DNA of 64,000 nucleotides from Mesorhizobium loti (GTDB lineage: Bacteria; Pseudomonadota; Alphaproteobacteria; Rhizobiales; Rhizobiaceae). Positions 44,465 through 51,788 of the stretch are shown piece by piece (position 1 is the stretch's first letter; each line of letters opens with the position of its first letter). The position numbers and the translations under genes were made by a program. Location of the stretch: the NCBI RefSeq assembly GCF_003148495.1, contig NZ_QGGH01000001.1:1136347-1200346 (forward strand). The letters are read 5' to 3'. The notes under the pieces are model-generated. The model was not told where the DNA came from. It did not search any database and saw only the letters and a program-made list of their open reading frames with translations.

Positions 44465-44812
44465 TCAAACCGCCGCGGTGACGATCAGCTCGACCAGCAT
44501 TCCGGGCTTGGCCATGCGTCCTTCGCCGGAAGAGCGCGCCGGTGCGTGCTCCTTCGGCATCCATGCGTCCCAGACCGTGTTGACTTCGTCGAAATCCCTG
44601 ATGTCGTCCAGCCACATCTGCACGTGAAGGATGCGGGTCTTGTCCGTACCGGCCTTGGCAAGCAGGACGTCGACCTTGCCGAGCGCCTCGCGCATCTGGT
44701 CAGCGGCGGACTGACCCGGCTTTGCGACCTGGCCGGTGAGGTAGAGGGTGCCATTGTGGATGACCCCGTGGTGGATGCGGGTGTCGAAGTCGAAGCGCTT
44801 GATGTCACTCAC
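44465..44812 (-). CDS. RidA-family (YjgF/UK114) protein
   Basis: The 115-residue protein has NGTLYLTGQVAKPGQSAADQ, VDVLLAKAGTDKTRILHVQM and PARSSGEGRMAKPGMLVELI. The Arg in PARS matches the catalytic arginine that lets RidA hydrolyse reactive enamines and imines. This chemistry fits the amine-oxidising FAD enzyme nearby, which would release imines. A GTG at 44812 is used as start. It follows the SDR by 41 bases. Confidence 0.88.
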   Translation of the reverse strand: MSDIKRFDFDTRIHHGVIHNGTLYLTGQVAKPGQSAADQMREALGKVDVLLAKAGTDKTRILHVQMWLDDIRDFDEVNTVWDAWMPKEHAPARSSGEGRMAKPGMLVELIVTAAV

Positions 44813-44853
44813 TGGATTGTCCTTGTCAGATTTCCGGCCTCCGCTGGATGGGG

Positions 44854-45660
44854 TCAGATTGCCGGCGTCTGCCGGATGGGGTTTCCCTGCAGATATTGCG
44901 CGTAGGGCGCCTGAACGAGCCAGCCAGCGTCGACGGGCAGGGTCACACCGGTTATCGATGCGGCGCGGTCGGAGCAGAGGAACAGTGCGGCCTCGGCAAC
45001 GTCGCGCGGCTCGACGAAGCGGCGCAGCGCGGTGGTTGCCTGGATGGCTTCGGGGTTGCGCTCTCCCTTGGCGATCCTGGCTTTCAGACCGTCCGAAAGC
45101 GTGTAGCCGGGTGCCACCGCATTGACGCGCACACCATGCGGACCGAGTTCGGCGGCCAGGATCTGGGTCAAGGCCAGAACGGCATGCTTTCCGGGCGTGT
45201 AGGCGGGCAGGGACAGCGGCGCGAAAGAGGCGAGCGAGCCGACATTCAGGATCGCGCCTCGCCCGGCAGCCGACATCAGCCGGCCGAACACCTGGCAACC
45301 CAGCAGGGTGCCGCGATAATTCACCCGCCACATCCTCTCGTCCTCGTCCAGATCCTGGTCGAGGACGTGCTTGCCGCTCTGCAGGATGCCGGCGCAATTG
45401 ACGACGATTTGAGGTGTGCCGAACGCAGCGCTGACGGCCTGCGCCAGCGCTTCCACCGAGCCGGATTCGGCAACATCGGTTTGGACAAATAGCGCGCGCG
45501 GTGCGCCCGCCGCCTTGCAGGCGCCAACCGCCTCATTGCCCCGTGCCGCATCCCTGCCGGCGACGACCACATGGTAGCCATCCTCGGCAAAGCGCAGCGC
45601 TATCGCGCGTCCGATGCCGGAAGTGCCGCCGATGACGACGGCCGTCAATGTCTCAGCCAT
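44854..45660 (-). CDS. SDR-family oxidoreductase
   Basis: This 268-residue classical SDR has VIGGTSGIGRAIALRFAEDG, VNCAGIL, a Ser in NVGSLASFAPLSLPAYTPGK with the Tyr and Lys, and the C-terminal GVTLPVDAGWLV. Its ATG overlaps the AroE-like gene end by 8 bases, so the two are coupled. It may oxidise or reduce a hydroxyl of the same cyclic or hydroxyacid intermediate as the AroE-like enzyme. Confidence 0.9.
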   Translation of the reverse strand: MAETLTAVVIGGTSGIGRAIALRFAEDGYHVVVAGRDAARGNEAVGACKAAGAPRALFVQTDVAESGSVEALAQAVSAAFGTPQIVVNCAGILQSGKHVLDQDLDEDERMWRVNYRGTLLGCQVFGRLMSAAGRGAILNVGSLASFAPLSLPAYTPGKHAVLALTQILAAELGPHGVRVNAVAPGYTLSDGLKARIAKGERNPEAIQATTALRRFVEPRDVAEAALFLCSDRAASITGVTLPVDAGWLVQAPYAQYLQGNPIRQTPAI

Positions 45661-46465
45661 TGCCGCGGCCCTTGCGCTCGATGTCGAAGAATTCGGACAT
45701 GGCCCGGACCTGGAAATCCATCATCGGGCGCCCCGGCTGAATGCGGCAGCCAATCTCTTTTGCCGCCTTTAGCAGGGCGGTCTCGGCGGGCTCCATGATG
45801 ATGTCCACGACCGTCATGTCCGGGGTCAGCCGGCTCACGTCCAGCGGCAGCGGGTCGCCGGCATGCATGCCGACCGGTGTGGCGTTGATGGCCATATGCA
45901 TGCCGGAAGGATCTGCCTCGCCGACATGGATGCGGCATTTCGGGAAGACCAGCGCAACCAGCGCCGCCAGTTTTTCGGCGCGGCCGGTATCGATGTCCGC
46001 AAGGCGGATCTCTTCCGCGCCGGCTTCGGCGAGACAATAGGCCAGGGACGCGCCGGCGCCACCGGCTCCGACCTGGAGAATGCGGCGGCCGGCAATCTCA
46101 TGTCCGCCTGCGTTGAGGCCATCGATGAAGCCCACGCCGTCGAAATTGTCGGCGTACCAGCTGCCATCGGGCAGCCGGCGCACGGAATTGGCGCTTTGCA
46201 CCCGCGCGGCGCGGTCGTGAGCGGCGGTGCATTTGTGATAGACCGCGACCTTGTACGGCACCGAGATGATGACACCGCGGATGTTCTCGGCCGCCGTGAT
46301 GCCGGCCCAAAAGGTTTCGAAATCCTCCGGGCGGCAGCTCAATGGCACCATGAGGCTGTCGAGGCTCTTTTGCTCGAAGATCTCGTTGAATATGCCGGGG
46401 CTCTTGGCGTGTGCCACGGGATGGGCCAGCATCACGAAGATGTCGGCCTTGCCGGTTCCGCGCAT
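45653..46465 (-). CDS. Shikimate/quinate dehydrogenase-like protein
   Basis: The 270-residue protein has the AroE fold: AHAKSPGIFNEIF at the substrate site, ISVPYK with the catalytic Lys, ADNFDGVGF with the catalytic Asp, VGAGGAGASLAY for NAD(P), and INATPVGM. The catalytic pair is intact. A strong AAAGGAGTG precedes the ATG at 46465. The placement with GntR, RidA, SDR and a divergent aldolase suggests a catabolic use, for example on quinate or a related hydroxyacid, rather than aromatic amino-acid synthesis. Confidence 0.85.
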   Translation of the reverse strand: MRGTGKADIFVMLAHPVAHAKSPGIFNEIFEQKSLDSLMVPLSCRPEDFETFWAGITAAENIRGVIISVPYKVAVYHKCTAAHDRAARVQSANSVRRLPDGSWYADNFDGVGFIDGLNAGGHEIAGRRILQVGAGGAGASLAYCLAEAGAEEIRLADIDTGRAEKLAALVALVFPKCRIHVGEADPSGMHMAINATPVGMHAGDPLPLDVSRLTPDMTVVDIIMEPAETALLKAAKEIGCRIQPGRPMMDFQVRAMSEFFDIERKGRGNG

Positions 46466-46594
46466 CGGTTCACTCCTTTTCTTTTGACAGTTCATGGGCG
46501 CTGAGGATCTCCAGTGCCTGGACGAGGGACGAGTGGTCGGCCTCAAACCCTGCACCAAGGTCGGCATGCACAGCACTTGCAGCAAATTATTGCC

Positions 46595-46615
46595 GTATGA
46601 TATAGGACATCATAC
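46595..46615. promoter_or_regulatory. Operator-like palindrome in divergent promoter
   Basis: GTATGAT-N7-ATCATAC is a perfect 7-base inverted repeat lying 43 bases before the aldolase ATG and 130 bases before the AroE-like start. The AT-rich TATGAT arms also resemble -10 boxes on both strands. It is the likely site for the GntR protein at 43620. Confidence 0.55.
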
Positions 46616-46657
46616 AAATTTCAACATCCCTTTCGCACATCGGAGACTGACCGGAAA

Positions 46658-47422
46658 ATGCAAGAGCGCCCCAATACGCTGAAGGCTGCCGTGACAGCCG
46701 GGCGAGCCCATATCGGCATCTGGTGCTCGCTGGCTTCAGCCCTCACCACGGAAATTGTCGCAGGCTCTGGAGCCGGCTGGCTGCTGATCGATGGCGAACA
46801 CAGCCCCAACGATTTGCGCAGCATCATGGCCCAGCTGCAGGTCATGGGCGGCTTCGACAGTGAGGCGGTGGTGAGGCTGCCCTCCGACGATCCCAATTTG
46901 ATCAAGCAAGCGATGGACATCGGCGCGCGCAGCCTGATGATCCCCAATGTGCGGACGGCGGATCAGGCGCGCAGCATCGTTGCCGCGATGACCTATGCTC
47001 CGGCCGGCTTCCGGGGATTCTCGGTCGCCCACCGCGCCAACGCATTCGGCCGCATCGCCGGCTATCATGGGCGGGCGCGCGAGCAGCAACTGCTGGCCGT
47101 GCAGATCGAATGCGAGACGGGCGTGGCGAACGCTGCCGAGATCGCGGCGGTGGATGGCGTCGACGTCCTCTTCGTCGGACCCGGCGACCTTTCCACCAAT
47201 ATGGGCGCGATGGGCAATCCCGGTGCGGCGCACGTTCAAGAAGCGATCGCCTCGGTGCGCAAGGCAGCAACAGCGGCAGGCAAGGCCAGCGGCATCCTGG
47301 CTCCTGCAAAGACCGATGCCGACCGCTACCTCGCCGACGGCTTCACCATGGTTGCCGTTGGTTCCGATCTCGGCCTGCTCGCCCGGGGCTCGGATGCCCT
47401 GATCGCTTCGTTTAACCAATAG
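46658..47422 (+). CDS. HpcH/HpaI-family aldolase (class II pyruvate aldolase)
   Basis: The 254-residue protein resembles HpaI and GarL: GIWCSLASALTTEIVAGSGA, LLIDGEHSPNDL, QIECETG with a metal-binding Glu, and VGPGDLSTNMG with the metal-binding Asp. Members split 4-hydroxy-2-oxoacids to pyruvate and an aldehyde. It diverges from the AroE-like operon and is followed after 14 bases by an FAD oxidase. It differs from the CitE-type lyase at the left edge. Confidence 0.88.
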   Translation: MQERPNTLKAAVTAGRAHIGIWCSLASALTTEIVAGSGAGWLLIDGEHSPNDLRSIMAQLQVMGGFDSEAVVRLPSDDPNLIKQAMDIGARSLMIPNVRTADQARSIVAAMTYAPAGFRGFSVAHRANAFGRIAGYHGRAREQQLLAVQIECETGVANAAEIAAVDGVDVLFVGPGDLSTNMGAMGNPGAAHVQEAIASVRKAATAAGKASGILAPAKTDADRYLADGFTMVAVGSDLGLLARGSDALIASFNQ

Positions 47423-47436
47423 GCCGGACACAGAAT

Positions 47437-48654
47437 ATGGCGATCCCTTCCTACAAAGCGCCGTCGCGCACCGCCTACGACATCGTCATCGTGGGCGGCG
47501 CCGTCGTCGGTTCGTCGACCGCCTACTGGCTGAGCCAGGCGCTGGGCAGCGGCGCCTCGATCCTCGTGGTCGAACGCGACTCGAGCTACGAGTTCTCGTC
47601 GACAGCGCTCTCCACCAGCGCGATCCGGCAGCAATATTCCAATCCGATCAATGTGAAGATCAGCCAGTTCGGCATCGAGATCATCCGCGGTTTCGAGGAG
47701 CGGATGGCGCCCTTCTACAAGGACGAACCGGCACCCGACCTCGGCTTCAAGGAGCATGGATATCTTTACTGCTGTTCACCTGACGGCGTCGAAGCGGCGC
47801 GCGAGCGTGTCGACCTGCAGCGCAGTCTCGGAGCCCACACGGTCTTCCTCGAGCCGGGCCCGCTGAAGGAGCGCTTTCCCTGGCTCAATGTGGAGGATCT
47901 CGGCGGTGGTTCCTGGGGCTCCCGGGAAGAGGGCTGGTTCGATTCGATGGGGCTGTTGAATGGCTTCCGCCGCGCCGCCCGCGCCAGCGGCGTCGAGTAT
48001 ATCGACAATGCCGTGACGGGGCTGGATATCGCCGATGGGCGGGTCGTCTCGGTGCGCCTCGCGACCGGACAGACGGTTCGTTGCGGAACATTGGTCAACG
48101 CCGCCGGCCCACGCGCGCAACAGGTCGCCGCCATGGCCGGCCTGTCGATCCCGGTCGCGCCCTACAAGCGCTACAGCTTCGTCTTCGCCAGCGCCAACCC
48201 GATCCCCGGCCGGATGCCCAATGTCATCGACCTTTCCGGAACATTCGTGCGTCCAGAAGGCGAACTTTTCCTCACCGGCAACACGCCGCAAGGCGACGGG
48301 CCGGCCGGCTACGATGACTTTGAAATGCACCATGAAGAGTTCGACGACTACATCTGGCCGGCACTCTGGCACCGCATTCCGTCCTTCGATGCACTCAAGG
48401 TCCAGACGAGCTGGACCGGCCACTACGAGTACAACATGCTCGACCACAACGGCATTGTCGGCTTCCACCCGCAGGTGACGAACTTCATGTTCGCCAACGG
48501 CTTCTCCGGGCACGGGCTGCAACAGTCGCCAGCCGTCGGTCGGGCCGTTTCAGAACTCATCGTCCACGGGTCTTTCCAGACGCTCGATCTGTCGCCGTTC
48601 TGTTACGAGCGCATAGAGCGCAATGAGCCGTTCCTGGAAGAAGCCGTGATTTGA
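47437..48654 (+). CDS. FAD-dependent amine/amino-acid oxidoreductase (DAO family)
   Basis: The 405-residue protein opens with YDIVIVGGAVVGSSTAYWLS and has STSAIRQQYSNP, the TSWTGHYEYNMLDHNGIVGF block and GFSGHGLQQSPAVG near the C-terminus. It is a close paralog of the enzyme at 10505, sharing the STSAIRQQ, EYN..DH.GI.G and YERI segments. It probably oxidises an N-methyl or secondary amino acid, giving an imine that the nearby RidA protein could hydrolyse. It follows the aldolase in one operon. Confidence 0.87.
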   Translation: MAIPSYKAPSRTAYDIVIVGGAVVGSSTAYWLSQALGSGASILVVERDSSYEFSSTALSTSAIRQQYSNPINVKISQFGIEIIRGFEERMAPFYKDEPAPDLGFKEHGYLYCCSPDGVEAARERVDLQRSLGAHTVFLEPGPLKERFPWLNVEDLGGGSWGSREEGWFDSMGLLNGFRRAARASGVEYIDNAVTGLDIADGRVVSVRLATGQTVRCGTLVNAAGPRAQQVAAMAGLSIPVAPYKRYSFVFASANPIPGRMPNVIDLSGTFVRPEGELFLTGNTPQGDGPAGYDDFEMHHEEFDDYIWPALWHRIPSFDALKVQTSWTGHYEYNMLDHNGIVGFHPQVTNFMFANGFSGHGLQQSPAVGRAVSELIVHGSFQTLDLSPFCYERIERNEPFLEEAVI

Positions 48655-48794
48655 GACCGGCTCTTGAGTTGCCGACAAGCTCGGTACACGGATGCAAAGT
48701 GCTATACGCAATGCATAGGGCGGTGGTGTAGAATGATGTGCAATTCGGCGGCTCTGCTGCCCACCGACAACTTGCGAACGAGGTGGAGGATTTG

Positions 48795-49286
48795 ATGCGG
48801 AACACGATGCTGGGCTTCGCGGCACTTGCCCTGGCCGCGTGCCAATCGGCTCCTGAAGCGCCGCAATCAGCCGCTCTCGAACCTGCGTCAGATACTGTTG
48901 CTGTTTCTCCTCAACCTGCCCCTCCTGGCTCCGCAATCATGGATCAATCCATGACAATCACTCCCCCTGCGAAGGGCGTTCCAACAAGGTACGCCGCATT
49001 TTCGGGCATGTGGGTTGGACGATTGGAGGGGACGGATGAAGCCAAAGTCGCTGTGCAGACGATTTCTCCGAACGGCAAAGTGACGGTCACCTTTGCGTGG
49101 GGAATGCTGGGCGATAACAATCCGGGAGAGGCCGCCGGAGCAGGAAAAATTGTAGGGACTACGTTGAAGCTTGGGCGCCTCCCGAATGGTGCGGACGTCA
49201 GTTTTATGATGCTGCCCGACGGAACCCTGGCCGGAACCGTTGCGCTTGCCGGCCAGACCTACACGGGCGTATTCATCAGGCGATGA
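48795..49286 (+). CDS. Putative lipoprotein of unknown function
   Basis: The 163-residue protein has a short signal peptide with lipobox LALAAC (cysteine at about residue 16), then an Ala/Pro/Ser-rich linker to about residue 50. A small beta-rich domain follows, with GMWVGRLEGTDEAKVAVQTI and LAGTVALAGQTYTGVFIRR. The ATG at 48795 has a strong GGTGGAGGA site. I do not recognise the family; the domain looks like those of small secreted or outer-membrane proteins. It is not linked to either neighbouring operon. Confidence 0.75.
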   Translation: MRNTMLGFAALALAACQSAPEAPQSAALEPASDTVAVSPQPAPPGSAIMDQSMTITPPAKGVPTRYAAFSGMWVGRLEGTDEAKVAVQTISPNGKVTVTFAWGMLGDNNPGEAAGAGKIVGTTLKLGRLPNGADVSFMMLPDGTLAGTVALAGQTYTGVFIRR

Positions 49287-49347
49287 CCATCCAACTGGTC
49301 ACATTGTGGCCGGCTGAATATCCCACTCGTCCTAGGCAAGAATTACG

Positions 49348-49515
49348 GTGACAGCGCACGTTTTGCCATGTTCGGTCATCGGCGACGCCGAAGCGCCGGG
49401 CCCGATCGCCTGGGCAACCTACGCCGGCCACCGCTTCGCTCGCGAGCTGGATGAAGCCGATATCGGCGACGCACTGCCCTTCCGCCGCGAGGTCACGGCG
49501 CTGGCGGCGGAATAG
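49348..49515 (+). pseudogene. Remnant of an FAD-dependent oxidoreductase C-terminus
   Basis: A 55-codon open frame encodes VIGDAEAPGPIAWATYAGHR and RELDEADIGDALPFRREV before a stop. VIGDAEAPG is the typical C-terminal FAD-contact motif of NADH:flavin oxidoreductases and related two-domain flavoenzymes. Nothing resembling the rest of such a gene precedes it, so it is probably a truncated relic. The 305-base gap between the lipoprotein and nasT otherwise shows no gene. Confidence 0.55.
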
Positions 49516-49590
49516 AGGCTGGTCTGCGAATGTCGGGATTGTTCAACCATACCGCATTGCACAATTCCTTCGCTTGGTCACAATGCATGC

Positions 49591-50193
49591 ATGGTCCGAA
49601 CCGCACTCGCCGTCCTGGTGATCGACGAAAACCGCATCCGCGCCGCGATCATCGAGGCGGGGTTGCGCGAGGCCGGCCATGAGCGGGTCACCGTCATCCA
49701 TGACGTGACCGGTATTGCGCGGCGGATCGCCGAGATAGAGCCGGACGTCATCGTCATCGATCTCGAAAATCCGAACCGCGACATGCTGGAAAACATGTTC
49801 CAGCTGTCGCGCGCGGTGAAGCGGCCGATCGCCATGTTCGTCGACCGCTCCGACCAGGCCTCGATCGAGGCGGCGGTCGATGCCGGCGTTTCGGCCTATG
49901 TCGTCGACGGCCTGCGGCAGGAGCGCGTCAAGCCGATCCTCGACATGGCGGTGAGCCGCTTCAACGCCTTCTCGCGCATGGCGCGCGAACTGGAAGAGGC
50001 GCGCAATGAGCTCGAGAGCCGCAAGGTGATCGATCGCGCCAAGGGCATCCTGATGAAGTCGCGTGGCCTCTCCGAAGAGGCCGCCTACACGCTGTTGCGC
50101 AAGACGGCGATGAACCAGAACCGCAAGATCAGCGACATCGCCCAGAGCCTGGTGACCGCCGCCGGGCTGCTGGGACCGGCGGAGGACGAATGA
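49591..50193 (+). CDS. nasT: ANTAR-domain antiterminator of nitrate assimilation
   Basis: The 200-residue protein has an N-terminal receiver-like domain (LAVLVIDENRIRAAIIEAGL; VIVIDLENP around residue 56). A C-terminal ANTAR RNA-binding domain contains SRKVIDRAKGILMKSRGLSE and EEAAYTLLRKTAMNQNRKIS. NasT binds a two-hairpin leader RNA and prevents termination when NasS releases it in the presence of nitrate or nitrite. It overlaps nasS by ATGA. A matching hairpin and terminator lie upstream of nrtA at 51636-51728. Confidence 0.93.
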   Translation: MVRTALAVLVIDENRIRAAIIEAGLREAGHERVTVIHDVTGIARRIAEIEPDVIVIDLENPNRDMLENMFQLSRAVKRPIAMFVDRSDQASIEAAVDAGVSAYVVDGLRQERVKPILDMAVSRFNAFSRMARELEEARNELESRKVIDRAKGILMKSRGLSEEAAYTLLRKTAMNQNRKISDIAQSLVTAAGLLGPAEDE

Positions 50194-51434
50194 GCATGGG
50201 CGCCGAGCACCAGATCACCGCCGGCTTCATGCCGCTCTTCGACAGCGCCGTGCTGGTCGCCGCAAGCGAGTTGGGCTTTGCCGCACGCGAAGGCATCGAT
50301 CTGACGCTACACCGCGAAACGTCGTGGGCCAACATCCGCGACCGCATCGCCATCGGCCACTTCCATCTCGCGCATATGCTGGGGCCGATGCCGCTGGCCT
50401 GCAATCTCGGGCTGACGCCGCTCGCTTCCGAGACCATCGTCCCGTTCTCGCTCGGGCTCGGCGGCAATTGCGTCACGATTTCCAACGCCGTCTGGGCCGG
50501 CATGGCGGCGCATGGCGCCGCGCCTGATCTCGATCCGGCGCGCGCTGGTGCAGCACTTGGCGCGCTCATTCGCGAGCGTGCTGCCGCCGGCCATGATCCG
50601 TTGCGCTTCGCCGTCGTGCATCCGCATTCCGGGCACAATTACGAACTGCGCTACTGGCTTGCCGCCTGCGGCATCGATCCGACGCGACAGATCGAGATCG
50701 TCATCGTGCCGCCGCCGTTCATGGCCGACGCGCTGGCCACCGGGCGGATCGACGGCTACTGCGTCGGCGAGCCCTGGAACAGCGCCTCTGTCGCCGCCGG
50801 CACCGGCCACATCGTCACCGTCAAGGCCCAGATATGGCGTAACAGCCCGGAGAAGGTGATCGGCGTGCGCAAGGCCTGGGCGGACGAGAACCCCGAGGCA
50901 CTGGCCGCACTGCTGCGCGCGCTGCATCATTCAGCTCGCTGGTGCCAGGATCCGGCCAACCACGGCGAATTGGCCGCTGTCATGTCGCAGCCTGGTTTCC
51001 TCGGCCTGCCGCCGGCCGTGCAGATGCCGATCCTGACTGGACATCTCCAACTCGGCGACGGCGCGGAGCGGACGATCGACGACTTCTTCCTGCCCTTCGA
51101 CAAGGCCGCGAACTTTCCGTGGAAGAGCCATGCGCTGTGGTTCTACACGCAGATGGTGCGCTGGGGGCATGTGGCGCACACGCCTGAGAACCTCGCCATT
51201 GCTCGGGATTGCTATCGTCCCGACCTTTATCGTTCGGCGCTGAAGCCGCTTGGCGTCGCACTTCCCGGCGCCAATTCGAAAGTCGAGGGCGCGCTCCGCG
51301 TCGCCACCGCGGTCGGCGCGACAGGCGCGGGCCTTATGCTCGGTCCGGACGGGTTCTTCGACGGCCAGATCTTCGATCCCGACGAGATCGACGCCTACAT
51401 TGCCGGCCAGAAATCGGCTCGCGCGGACGCCTGA
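50190..51434 (+). CDS. nasS: Cytoplasmic nitrate/nitrite sensor, NrtA/CmpA family
   Basis: The 414-residue protein resembles the nitrate-binding proteins NrtA and CmpA: ITAGFMPLFDSAVLVAASEL, ETSWANIRDRIAIGHFHLAH, HPHSGHNYELRYWL and YCVGEPWNSA. It has no signal peptide, unlike the transporter protein at 51789, which is the mark of NasS. It holds NasT inactive until it binds nitrate or nitrite. GGAGG precedes the ATG that overlaps nasT. Confidence 0.93.
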   Translation: MSMGAEHQITAGFMPLFDSAVLVAASELGFAAREGIDLTLHRETSWANIRDRIAIGHFHLAHMLGPMPLACNLGLTPLASETIVPFSLGLGGNCVTISNAVWAGMAAHGAAPDLDPARAGAALGALIRERAAAGHDPLRFAVVHPHSGHNYELRYWLAACGIDPTRQIEIVIVPPPFMADALATGRIDGYCVGEPWNSASVAAGTGHIVTVKAQIWRNSPEKVIGVRKAWADENPEALAALLRALHHSARWCQDPANHGELAAVMSQPGFLGLPPAVQMPILTGHLQLGDGAERTIDDFFLPFDKAANFPWKSHALWFYTQMVRWGHVAHTPENLAIARDCYRPDLYRSALKPLGVALPGANSKVEGALRVATAVGATGAGLMLGPDGFFDGQIFDPDEIDAYIAGQKSARADA

Positions 51435-51460
51435 TCATTTCCGCGCCATTCTTGTGCATT

Positions 51461-51475
51461 GCACAAAAATTGTGC
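51461..51475. promoter_or_regulatory. Candidate NtrC binding site
   Basis: GCAC-AAAAATT-GTGC matches the NtrC consensus half-sites GCAC-N7-GTGC. It lies about 120 bases before the sigma-54 -24 element, a normal enhancer distance. An overlapping dyad, TTGTGC-ATT-GCACAA, precedes it. Confidence 0.55.
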
Positions 51476-51584
51476 GTGCGATGGTCCTAATGAACAATCT
51501 TTGGCCTGCCAGCCATAGGGACCGGTGTGCCGGCGACCGGTACGCACCACTGATTTTATTGTTCTTTTTCATCTCTTTCGAAAC

Positions 51585-51600
51585 TGGCACGGTTCATGCT
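51585..51600 (+). promoter_or_regulatory. Sigma-54 promoter of the nas operon
   Basis: CTGGCACGGTTCATGCT matches the -24/-12 consensus with GG and GC dinucleotides exactly 10 bases apart; one base of the TTGC element differs. Transcription would begin near 51611, immediately before the first leader hairpin. This fits nitrogen control through NtrC. Confidence 0.7.
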
Positions 51601-51612
51601 TTGAGATAGTCA

Positions 51613-51655
51613 GGCCCTTCACGGGTCACGGAACAGGCGTCCAATGGCGGGCGCC
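51613..51655 (+). ncRNA. NasT-responsive tandem-hairpin leader
   Basis: The second hairpin, GGCGTCC-AATGGC-GGGCGCC (51636-51655), has a 7-base-pair stem and a hexaloop with A at position 1 and G at position 4, exactly the ANTAR target pattern. The first (51613-51627) has stem GGCCC/GGGTC and a 5-base loop TTCAC, which does not match the consensus. The two are 8 bases apart. They lie directly before a terminator and downstream of the sigma-54 promoter. Confidence 0.7.
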
Positions 51656-51667
51656 ACAGGCAAAGCT

Positions 51668-51728
51668 GCCGCTCAGGTTCATGCGCTCCCGGTCACCGGG
51701 ACGCGAAGACCTGGCTGGCGGCTTTTTT
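51668..51728 (+). terminator. Leader terminator controlled by NasT
   Basis: GCCGC and CAGGT (from 51668) pair with ACCTG and GCGGC (to 51722). They enclose a further hairpin with CTCCCGG-TCA-CCGGGA at its core. A run of six T follows at 51723-51728. It is a rho-independent terminator 60 bases before nrtA, right after the NasT hairpins. Confidence 0.72.
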
Positions 51729-51788
51729 GTTTTGATCAACACGCAATCGACGACGCGGATCCCAAGCCGCGCCCAACCGGAGACGACG

